DNA from: Lachnospiraceae bacterium | GTDB taxonomy: Bacteria; Bacillota; Clostridia; Lachnospirales; Lachnospiraceae | Length of the DNA: 5,913 bases | Direction: 5' to 3' | NCBI GenBank assembly: GCA_022798035.1 | Contig: JAAWLS010000157.1 | Span: forward strand, 1-5,913 | Part shown: positions 1 through 5,139 of the stretch, in pieces | Position numbering within the stretch: the first letter of the stretch is position 1 | Layout of the letters: every line of letters starts with the position of its first letter | Notes under the pieces: model-generated | Database searches by the model: none | Seen by the model: the letters and a program-made list of their open reading frames with translations, nothing else | What the model was told of the DNA's origin: nothing | Program-made: the position numbers and the translations under genes

Positions 1-8
1 TCTTTTTT

Positions 9-1073
9 TCATAAAATATTTTCGTCTTTTTTGTGGAGAATCCGCATTACCACAGCTGGAATCGTCTTTGTTCCCAGCTTCAGCAGATAGTTTTTCCCTG
101 AAACCAGCCGGGAATCTTCCATCCACAGAATTTTAGCCCGAAACAGATTGCCCACTGTGGGAAGTTCTCCCCGGCAGAGAACACATCCTCTGGAAATATC
201 TATCTCCCTGTCCAGACATAACGTTACCGCCCATCCCGCAAAGGCTTCCTCCACCTGTATGTCTCCCCGCAGAATTTTGCTTACTTTTGCTTCTTCCCTG
301 CCTGGCAGCACGCAGATTTCCTGTCCCTGACGGATAACGCCGCCCTCAATCTGTCCCTGAAATCCCCGGAACGTATGGTCAGGCCTGGAAACTCTCTGAA
401 CCGGAAGAATAAAATCGCTGCCTCCTGTGTCCTGCTTCACTTTCACTTCCTCCAAATATTGCAGCAGAGGTCTGCCCTTATACCAAAGCATAGATTGGGA
501 ATATTTTGTGATATTGTCTCCTTCTGTGGCCGAAACCGGAATAATCTCCACAGAATCACATTCAAATTCCGCCAGCAGAATCCGTATCTGCTTTTTGATT
601 TTATCAAATCTCTCCTGATTATAGTTTACCAAATCCATTTTGTTGACAGCAATGACAAAATGACGGATTCCCATCAGAGAACAAATTCTGGCGTGACGCT
701 TCGTCTGCAGCATCACCCCTTGAGAGGCATCCACAAGGATTACTGCTAAATCCGCAAAGGCTGCACCTACCGCCATATTTCTGGTGTATTCCTCATGTCC
801 CGGCGTATCCGTCACAATGAAGCTGCGTTTCTCTGTGGTAAAATACCGATATGCCACGTCTATGGTAATTCCCTGTTCCCGTTCCGCCATAAGCCCGTCC
901 AGCAGCAGAGAGTAGTCAATCTCTCCTCCTCTGGATCCTACTTTTGAATCCAGCTGCAATGCCTTTTCCTGGTCCGTAAAAATCAATTTTGCGTCATAGA
1001 GCATATGTCCAATTAACGTGGATTTTCCATCGTCTACACTTCCGCAAGTGATAAATTTCAGTAAGTCATTCAT
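9..1073 (-). CDS. cysN: Sulfate adenylyltransferase GTPase subunit CysN, C-terminally short
   Basis: This is the GTPase subunit of the heterodimeric ATP sulfurylase, which couples GTP hydrolysis to formation of APS from ATP and sulfate by CysD in the cytoplasm. All G-box motifs are visible: GSVDDGKST (residues 11-19), AEREQGIT (63-70), DTPGH (89-93), NKMD (144-147) and SATEGDN (181-187). A translation-factor-like beta-barrel follows (about 222-300), then the start of domain III (about 303-350, with LLKLGTKT at 330-337). The ATG at 1073 is chosen because homologues begin just before LLKFxTCGSVDDGKST and a GAGGG lies 11 bases upstream; a start at 1133 would overlap cysD by nearly 60 bases. It begins one base after the cysD stop. 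At 354 aa it is about 120 residues shorter than E. coli CysN (475), and the conserved end of domain III is missing. The TGA stop overlaps an ATG (10-12), so a frameshift, a split gene or a natural short form are all possible. The family call is secure; the state of the C-terminus is not. Confidence 0.93.
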   Translation of the reverse strand: MNDLLKFITCGSVDDGKSTLIGHMLYDAKLIFTDQEKALQLDSKVGSRGGEIDYSLLLDGLMAEREQGITIDVAYRYFTTEKRSFIVTDTPGHEEYTRNMAVGAAFADLAVILVDASQGVMLQTKRHARICSLMGIRHFVIAVNKMDLVNYNQERFDKIKKQIRILLAEFECDSVEIIPVSATEGDNITKYSQSMLWYKGRPLLQYLEEVKVKQDTGGSDFILPVQRVSRPDHTFRGFQGQIEGGVIRQGQEICVLPGREEAKVSKILRGDIQVEEAFAGWAVTLCLDREIDISRGCVLCRGELPTVGNLFRAKILWMEDSRLVSGKNYLLKLGTKTIPAVVMRILHKKDENIL

Positions 1074-1074
1074 A

Positions 1075-1968
1075 TTAGAAATATCCCTCTCTCTTTCTCT
1101 TTTCCATGCTGGCTCCGCCTCCATCCGTGTCAATGACCCGGCTGGTTCGTTCTGACTCTACCGCTGAAAGCGTCTCCTCAATAATGGCATCCAAAGTCTC
1201 TGCCTCCGACTCCATACCTCCCGTCAACGGATAACATCCCAGGGTACGGAATCTGACTTTCTTTCTCTGAATCTGTTCTCCTGGCTCCAGACGCATTCTC
1301 TCATCATCCACCATAATCAAATTGCCGCCCCGCTCCACTACTGGACGTTCTGCCGCAAAATACAGAGGAACAATCGGTATATTTTCCTGTTTGATGTACT
1401 GCCAGATATCCTTTTCTGTCCAGTTAGACAAGGGAAACACTCGAATACTCTCTCCCTGATAGATTTCCGTGTTGAACAGTTTCCACATTTCCGGACGCTG
1501 ATTCTTTGGATTCCATGCATGTTCCTGATTGCGGAAAGAAAAAATTCGTTCTTTTGCCCTGGATTTTTCTTCATCTCTTCGTCCCCCTCCAAAAGCTGCC
1601 GTAAATCCATAGAGGTCCAAAGCCTGTTTTAAAGCCTGGGTCTTCATGATATCTGTATAAGCAGAACCATGGTCAAAAGGATTGATATTCTGCCTTACCC
1701 CTTCCTCATTAATATACTCTATCATTTCTATTCCCAACTCTTCGGCTCTTTTGTCCCGAAACTCTATCATTTCCTTAAATTTCCAGGTAGTGTTTACATG
1801 GAGAAATGGAAAAGGCGGTTTCTCCGGATAAAAAGCTTTCATGGCAAGATGCAGCATCACAGAGGAATCTTTTCCGATAGAATACAGCATTACCGGTTTC
1901 TCACACTCTGCCGCCACTTCCCGCATAATATAAATAGATTCTGCTTCCAGTTCTTCTAAATGATTCAT
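1075..1968 (-). CDS. cysD: Sulfate adenylyltransferase catalytic subunit CysD
   Basis: This is the catalytic subunit of ATP sulfurylase (ATP + sulfate to APS + pyrophosphate), which works with CysN. The 297 residues match the usual length (E. coli CysD is 302) and the match runs end to end. Visible marks are the N-terminal [15 protein letters not shown] (residues 7-21), the PP-loop [11 protein letters not shown] (30-40), the block [15 protein letters not shown] (127-141), NPKNQRPE (153-160), [20 protein letters not shown] (173-192), [12 protein letters not shown] (239-250) and the C-terminal KREGYF. One oddity is LHVNTTWKF at 56-64, where E. coli has LHVDTGWKF, so Asp is replaced by Asn at residue 59. 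The ATG is 5 bases after the sulfotransferase stop. Its likely ribosome binding site, AGAGGTGG, lies inside the end of that gene about 12 bases upstream, so translation is probably coupled. cysN starts one base after its stop. The identification is very secure; its use for sulfation is inferred from the neighbours. Confidence 0.97.
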   Translation of the reverse strand: MNHLEELEAESIYIMREVAAECEKPVMLYSIGKDSSVMLHLAMKAFYPEKPPFPFLHVNTTWKFKEMIEFRDKRAEELGIEMIEYINEEGVRQNINPFDHGSAYTDIMKTQALKQALDLYGFTAAFGGGRRDEEKSRAKERIFSFRNQEHAWNPKNQRPEMWKLFNTEIYQGESIRVFPLSNWTEKDIWQYIKQENIPIVPLYFAAERPVVERGGNLIMVDDERMRLEPGEQIQRKKVRFRTLGCYPLTGGMESEAETLDAIIEETLSAVESERTSRVIDTDGGGASMEKRKREGYF

Positions 1969-1973
1969 AGTAT

Positions 1974-3245
1974 TTATGATTCCACCTCTTTCTTTTCTCT
2001 ACAGAAAAATTTTTTTATTTTCTTTTTTATTTTTTGAAATAATACGGAACAATGTACCACGGGATTGTGCACTTCCCGTTCCAGTGCTTTGCACTTCTGG
2101 CTCAGTTTATCCTTTTCTTTTTCCATATGGGTAAGCTTTTTATCCAACTGTTCCAGCTTCTGATTCATTTGGTCCAATTTCTGGTTCGTCTGACTCAGTT
2201 TCCGATTTAAGTCCTCTGTTTCCTTTTTCTGCTTAAATGCCAGTTCTGCATAAAACAGGATAATATCCTGATACATTATCGTATCATCTATCTTCCACTG
2301 AGGCAGTTTTTCTATTGGTTCTGTAAACAAAACTCCATCCAGCCTGCCTAGAAATTCCTCCGCCACCCTCCGGTTAGACGCTTCATACTTTTTCAGGAAA
2401 TCTATCTGCTCCTCATAGGAGAAATAACTCACTTTTTCCGGCTTTCTCAGATTGCTGGCCATAATCATAGGGTCATACATGTCATCCAAAGGCATTTTCT
2501 TGTACTCTGGAATTCGATTGATAATCCGCTTGATTTCAATGTAATTCCCTTCCAGCCTCTCATTGGGAGACTTTTCCGGAATCTGATATTCCTGGCTCAT
2601 GGATTCTCCCACTGCCTCCAGAAAATCTTGATAAATTCCTCCGGAATTTAAAAATATATCTTTCTCGTACACTCTGACAATCAGGTTTTCTTTTCCAATA
2701 CATTGGGCGATATTGCTTAATTTTTCATAGTAATCCAGATAATTTCTTTTGGACAAATCACTCTCCAGATATTGGGGAAATGTCTGGTCCAGACGAGTCA
2801 TCAGTTTGATTGCCTGGTTCCACAACGCCTGTATATACAAATCCTGCCGCCGCAGATAGACAATGACTTTCACATGACATCCTGCATTCTTGGCATCTTC
2901 TGCTATTCTCTGCCAAAAATCCTCCCTGATATTCTGACGAAGCCAAATGGATTCATCTGTAACTACCACTTTTTCGAAAGCTTCCGCAGCTCTTTTTACT
3001 GCCTGAAATCCTATCCGATAAACCTGCTGCTCCTGCCTTTTCTTCTCCTCTCCTGTCAGCGGAGAATTAAAAACCAGAAAATTTCCATTTCTACGGGATT
3101 TAAACTTTTCTCTCATTCCCTCTGCTTCCACTCTGGGGTGAGCAATTCCTTTTCTCTCCAGCAGTTCTTTATTTAACAGCAGAAAATTCTGTATTGCCGT
3201 AGTTCCCGTCTTAGGCGTTCCAATGTGAATATATAATGTCGCCAT
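1974..3245 (-). CDS. Predicted PAPS-dependent sulfotransferase with C-terminal coiled coil
   Basis: This probably transfers sulfate from PAPS to an acceptor that the sequence does not reveal (glycan, lipid or surface polymer). The N-terminus reads [20 protein letters not shown] (residues 4-23), a typical 5'-phosphosulfate-binding loop with Lys and Thr in PKTGTT. VTDESIW (95-101) and [18 protein letters not shown] (127-144) fit the 3'-phosphate-binding RRQD segment of bacterial sulfotransferases. Residues about 336-392 are a Lys/Gln/Leu-rich coiled coil with repeated QKLxQ spacing. The end is strongly basic ([10 protein letters not shown], about 405-414), and no signal peptide or membrane helix is seen. 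The ATG at 3245 is chosen because GGGAGGA lies 4 bases upstream and the motif begins directly after it; an upstream in-frame ATG at 3338 has no such site and adds an unlikely leader. The protein is 423 aa. It is the first gene of an operon with cysD and cysN, which supply APS, the precursor of PAPS, and this supports the call. By eye it is more AT-rich than galT, possibly acquired. The enzyme class is likely; substrate and location are unknown. Confidence 0.82.
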   Translation of the reverse strand: MATLYIHIGTPKTGTTAIQNFLLLNKELLERKGIAHPRVEAEGMREKFKSRRNGNFLVFNSPLTGEEKKRQEQQVYRIGFQAVKRAAEAFEKVVVTDESIWLRQNIREDFWQRIAEDAKNAGCHVKVIVYLRRQDLYIQALWNQAIKLMTRLDQTFPQYLESDLSKRNYLDYYEKLSNIAQCIGKENLIVRVYEKDIFLNSGGIYQDFLEAVGESMSQEYQIPEKSPNERLEGNYIEIKRIINRIPEYKKMPLDDMYDPMIMASNLRKPEKVSYFSYEEQIDFLKKYEASNRRVAEEFLGRLDGVLFTEPIEKLPQWKIDDTIMYQDIILFYAELAFKQKKETEDLNRKLSQTNQKLDQMNQKLEQLDKKLTHMEKEKDKLSQKCKALEREVHNPVVHCSVLFQKIKKKIKKFFCREKKEVES

Positions 3246-3249
3246 ATCT

Positions 3250-3256
3250 TCCTCCC
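3250..3256 (-). promoter_or_regulatory. Ribosome binding site of the sulfotransferase gene
   Basis: On the minus strand GGGAGGA stands 4 bases before the ATG at 3245. It is a strong Shine-Dalgarno match and fixes the start at the Met that opens the PAPS-binding motif, not the earlier in-frame ATG at 3338. Confidence 0.8.
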
Positions 3257-3293
3257 TAAAAACAATGTCGTCTACGTTATAATTTTGTCGAAC

Positions 3294-3369
3294 CGCCTGA
3301 CAGATTTTTCCATAAAAACAAAGCGAACAAATACACATAAAAAAATCAGACGCATTCTAACGCCTGACA
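3294..3369 (-). repeat. Two direct copies of TGTCAGGCG flanking the leader hairpin
   Basis: On the minus strand the nonamer TGTCAGGCG occurs at 3361-3369 and again at 3294-3302, 67 bases apart, upstream of the sulfotransferase. The first copy forms the 5' arm of the terminator-like hairpin; the second could pair with the same 3' arm (CGTCTGA, 3346-3352). This may be a pair of protein sites, an alternative RNA fold, or chance. Confidence 0.4.
3339..3367 (-). terminator. Second terminator-like hairpin upstream of the sulfotransferase
   Basis: In the minus-strand RNA, TCAGGCG (3361-3367) pairs with CGUCUGA (3346-3352) over 7 base pairs including one G-U, with an 8-base loop and seven U directly after (3339-3345). 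It lies 32 bases past the first terminator. It may be a backup terminator for the gal operon or an attenuator for the sulfation operon. No promoter that would place it cleanly in a leader RNA is evident. Confidence 0.6.
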
Positions 3370-3374
3370 TTATA
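3369..3374 (-). promoter_or_regulatory. Possible -10 box (TATAAT) for the sulfation operon
   Basis: There is a perfect TATAAT on the minus strand in an AT-rich stretch. At 16-18 bases upstream no hexamer resembles TTGACA well (for example TCTTTG), so it is a candidate only. If used, transcription would start near 3362, inside the 5' arm of the second hairpin, which would prevent that hairpin from forming fully. A weaker alternative TATAAC lies nearer the gene, around 3275. Confidence 0.28.
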
Positions 3375-3398
3375 TAAATTCTTTATTAAACAAAGATT

Positions 3399-3435
3399 AA
3401 AAAGGCACTTCTATATGATGAAATTAAGAAGTGCC
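3399..3435 (-). terminator. Intrinsic terminator of the galK-galT transcript
   Basis: In the minus-strand RNA, GGCACUUCU (3427-3435) pairs perfectly with AGAAGUGCC (3404-3412) over 9 base pairs, with a 14-base loop, followed at once by five U (3399-3403). It lies 133 bases past the galT stop and is built from the second repeat copy in transcription order: the GGCACTTCT arm belongs to the repeat and the closing arm lies just outside it. The first copy in transcription order has GGTACTTCT and no matching arm, so only this one can terminate. Confidence 0.78.
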
Positions 3436-3437
3436 CT

Positions 3438-3456
3438 GAAACAAAGTATTTATTTC
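3438..3456 (-). other. Hairpin in the second repeat unit in transcription order (one G-U pair)
   Basis: In the minus-strand RNA, GAAAUAAA (3449-3456) pairs with UUUGUUUC (3438-3445) around a UAC loop. The single change from the other unit gives a G-U wobble in the galT-sense RNA, whereas the antisense RNA would have a C-A mismatch. Confidence 0.55.
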
Positions 3457-3482
3457 ATTATGATGAAATTAAGAAGTACCCT

Positions 3483-3501
3483 GAAACAAAGTGTTTGTTT
3501 C
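3483..3501 (-). other. Perfect hairpin in the first repeat unit in transcription order
   Basis: In the minus-strand RNA, GAAACAAA (3494-3501) pairs perfectly with UUUGUUUC (3483-3490) over 8 base pairs around a CAC loop. It is not followed by a U tract, so it is not a terminator by itself. Confidence 0.6.
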
Positions 3502-3568
3502 TATATGTATTGGAAAGCATCTTCGCGCCTCAACGCAGCGCCGTCTTTCTGTTCGCAGCAAAAATTTA

Positions 3569-5065
3569 TCACAAACTTGCAAGAAACCGGTCAAATGCCT
3601 GCTGTCCCTCTTCATTTCTCTTGTAGACGCCGGCATGCTCCAGCACTTTGCTGAACACCAGCGCAATCTCTTTGTGAAGAATGTCCATCACATTCTCCTG
3701 TGTGACTTTCTCATATTTGGGAAGGAATTTCTCCACCCAGTCTGCATGTTTTTCAATAGTTTCATCCGCTCGAATATCTTTTTTATTTACGATGGCATCT
3801 GCCAGCGTCTCCAGCTCATCTTTCAACCTTGCTGGAAGCACCGCCAGTCCCATCACCTCAATCAGTCCAATGTTTTCTTTCTTGATGTGATGCAGTTCTG
3901 CGTGAGGATGATATACTCCCAGAGGATGTTCCTCTGTGGTGATGTTGTTGCGCAGTACCAAATCCATCTCATACATGTCTCCTCGTTTTCTGGCAATGGG
4001 AGTGATGGTATTGTGAGGTTCTCCCTCTGTCTCGGCAAAAATAAATGCATCCTTATCCGTGTACCCTCTCCAGGCATTCAGGATTTTATCTGCAAGGGCA
4101 ATCAGTCTCTCCGTATCTTTTCCCGCAATCCGAATCACAGACATGGGCCATTTTACCACTCCGGCTTTCACATCCTCAAATCCTGCAACGGCAAACTCAC
4201 GCTCTATCGGAGCCTTTGCCATGGCAAATTCATAGCTGCCTCCCTGGAAATGGTCGTGGCTTAAGATGGAACCGCCCACGATGGGCAAATCTGCATTGGA
4301 GCCCACAATGTAATGGGGAAATTGTTTGACAAAATCAAAAAGTTTGCAGAAGGTTCCGTGTTCAATTTTCATGGGAATATGTTGGGAATTAAACACAATA
4401 CAGTGCTCATTGTAATACACATAAGGAGAGTACTGAAATCCCCATTTACTGTCCTGAATCGTCACCGGGATAATTCTGTGGTTCTGTCTTGCCGGATGGT
4501 TGATGCGTCCCGCATATCCCTCGTTTTCCATACACAGGAGACATTTGGGGTAACCGCTCTGCTTGGCATTCTTGGCCGCTGCAATTGCCTTGGGGTCTTT
4601 CTCTGGTTTGGAAAGATTGATTGTGATATCCATCTCCCCGTAAGGAGTCTGAGATTTCCACTTTACATCTTTGGCAATCCGGTAACGCCGGATATAATCG
4701 CTGTCCTGGCTTAGCTGATAGTAAAAATCCGTAGCCGCTTTCGGGCCTTCGCTGTGATAAATATTCCAGAATTTTTCCATTACTTCACTGGGACGAGGCA
4801 GCAGTTTTGCCATCAATTTTGTGTCAAACAGGTCACGGTACACCACGCCGTTTTCTTCCAATACCCCATGCTCATAAGCATAGTCCAGCAGTTCTTTCAA
4901 TACTGGTTCTAGTTCCACATTCTCGTAGGTCTCTTTTGGCTCTTCATATTCTTCTATCTGCAGCACTTCCAGCAATTGATTCGTTGTAAAAATAACGTCT
5001 GCTTCTTCGATTAAATTCCGCTCCAGAGCGTAACATACCAGTTTCTTGATTGCTTCATTAACCAT
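3569..5065 (-). CDS. galT: UDP-glucose--hexose-1-phosphate uridylyltransferase, Firmicutes type 2
   Basis: This enzyme exchanges UMP between UDP-glucose and galactose-1-phosphate, giving UDP-galactose and glucose-1-phosphate, in the cytoplasm (Leloir pathway). At 498 aa it fits the long type-2 GalT family of Firmicutes, not the roughly 350 aa E. coli type. The key segment is GGSILSHDHFQGG (residues 264-276), whose HDH-F-Q corresponds to the catalytic HPHxQ of the short type. Other marks are CLLCMENEGYAGR (175-187), NHRIIPV (195-201), WGFQYSPYVYYNEHCIVF (208-225), PHNTITPIARKRG (350-362) and GVYHPHAELHHIKKENIGLI (383-402), probably a further nucleotide or metal-binding His cluster. The ATG at 5065 has AAAGGAGGA 6 bases upstream, so the start is clear. 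It follows galK by 74 bases on the same strand and is probably co-transcribed with it; a terminator lies 133 bases past its stop. No damage is seen and the call is very secure. Confidence 0.97.
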   Translation of the reverse strand: MVNEAIKKLVCYALERNLIEEADVIFTTNQLLEVLQIEEYEEPKETYENVELEPVLKELLDYAYEHGVLEENGVVYRDLFDTKLMAKLLPRPSEVMEKFWNIYHSEGPKAATDFYYQLSQDSDYIRRYRIAKDVKWKSQTPYGEMDITINLSKPEKDPKAIAAAKNAKQSGYPKCLLCMENEGYAGRINHPARQNHRIIPVTIQDSKWGFQYSPYVYYNEHCIVFNSQHIPMKIEHGTFCKLFDFVKQFPHYIVGSNADLPIVGGSILSHDHFQGGSYEFAMAKAPIEREFAVAGFEDVKAGVVKWPMSVIRIAGKDTERLIALADKILNAWRGYTDKDAFIFAETEGEPHNTITPIARKRGDMYEMDLVLRNNITTEEHPLGVYHPHAELHHIKKENIGLIEVMGLAVLPARLKDELETLADAIVNKKDIRADETIEKHADWVEKFLPKYEKVTQENVMDILHKEIALVFSKVLEHAGVYKRNEEGQQAFDRFLASL

Positions 5066-5071
5066 AAAAAT

Positions 5072-5080
5072 TCCTCCTTT
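5072..5080 (-). promoter_or_regulatory. Ribosome binding site of galT
   Basis: On the minus strand AAAGGAGGA is followed by six bases and the ATG at 5065. It is a near-consensus Shine-Dalgarno that fixes the galT start. Confidence 0.85.
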
Positions 5081-5106
5081 TATGCAATTCAGTTTCCAGA
5101 TTAGGT

Positions 5107-5125
5107 GTCAAAAGGCGCTTTTGAC
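5107..5125 (-). other. Perfect palindrome in the galK-galT spacer
   Basis: GTCAAAAG (5107-5114) and CTTTTGAC (5118-5125) form an 8-base-pair hairpin with a 3-base loop, extendable by GGT/ACC (5104-5106 with 5127-5129) across a one-base bulge. It starts 14 bases past the galK stop. No U tract follows on the minus strand, so it is not a classical terminator. It may protect or process the galK mRNA end, tune galT expression, or bind a protein. Confidence 0.6.
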
Positions 5126-5139
5126 GACCATTCCAAAAA

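Larger units (their letters stand above)
3409..3507 (-). repeat. Two-copy tandem repeat, 45-base period, in the galT 3' UTR
   Basis: Copies at 3414-3456 and 3459-3501 (43 bases each) match at 40 positions. The three differences (3433/3478, 3448/3493, 3452/3497) are all transitions. The boundary motif TTCTATATG recurs at 3409 and 3499, exactly two periods apart, with TTCATTATG at 3454, so the array is about 2.2 units. Each unit holds an 8-base-pair hairpin. The repeat sits after galT and runs into its terminator. The function is unknown. Confidence 0.85.
3246..3568. other. Intergenic region between galT and the sulfation operon
   Basis: This 323-base stretch contains no credible gene. In transcription order (right to left) it holds about 60 bases of galT 3' UTR, the two-copy hairpin repeat (3409-3507), an intrinsic terminator merged with that repeat (3399-3435), a perfect TATAAT (3369-3374), a second terminator-like hairpin (3339-3367), and an AT-rich leader of roughly 90 bases ending in the sulfotransferase ribosome binding site. 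A clear -35/-10 promoter pair is not visible. Short open frames on the plus strand here lack ribosome binding sites and overlap the repeat or the antisense of galT. Confidence 0.8.

Noticed and set aside
1074..1133. Earlier in-frame start for cysN at 1133
   Set aside because: It would add a 20-residue charged leader made from the shifted frame of the cysD end. Homologues begin near LLKFxTCGSVDDGKST, and the ATG at 1073 fits coupled translation.
3246..3338. Earlier in-frame start for the sulfotransferase at 3338
   Set aside because: The extra 31 residues are Cys-rich and unlike a family N-terminus, no ribosome binding site precedes that ATG, and GGGAGGA stands before the ATG at 3245.
3339..3435. 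Riboswitch (for example S-box or T-box) controlling the sulfation operon
   Set aside because: The leader past the hairpins is too short, and I see no conserved S-box or T-box core; only simple hairpins are visible.
3409..3507. CRISPR array
   Set aside because: There are only two copies joined directly with no unique spacers between them, and no cas genes in view.
3513..3549. Long hairpin with GAAAG/CTTTC ends and GCGC elements just past galT
   Set aside because: The pairing consists of short 4-5 base blocks separated by large unmatched loops; too weak to call.
3415..3654. Plus-strand 79-codon frame with a 15-residue tandem repeat (MMKLRSALKQSIYFI and a near copy)
   Set aside because: The peptide repeat is only the translation of the 45-base DNA repeat (45 is divisible by 3, so the frame is kept). 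There is no ribosome binding site, and the second half is antisense to the 3' end of galT.
3491..4264. Plus-strand 257-codon open frame antisense to galT
   Set aside because: It lies almost wholly opposite the galT coding sequence, has no ribosome binding site and shows no recognisable family; it is a shadow of the conserved gene.
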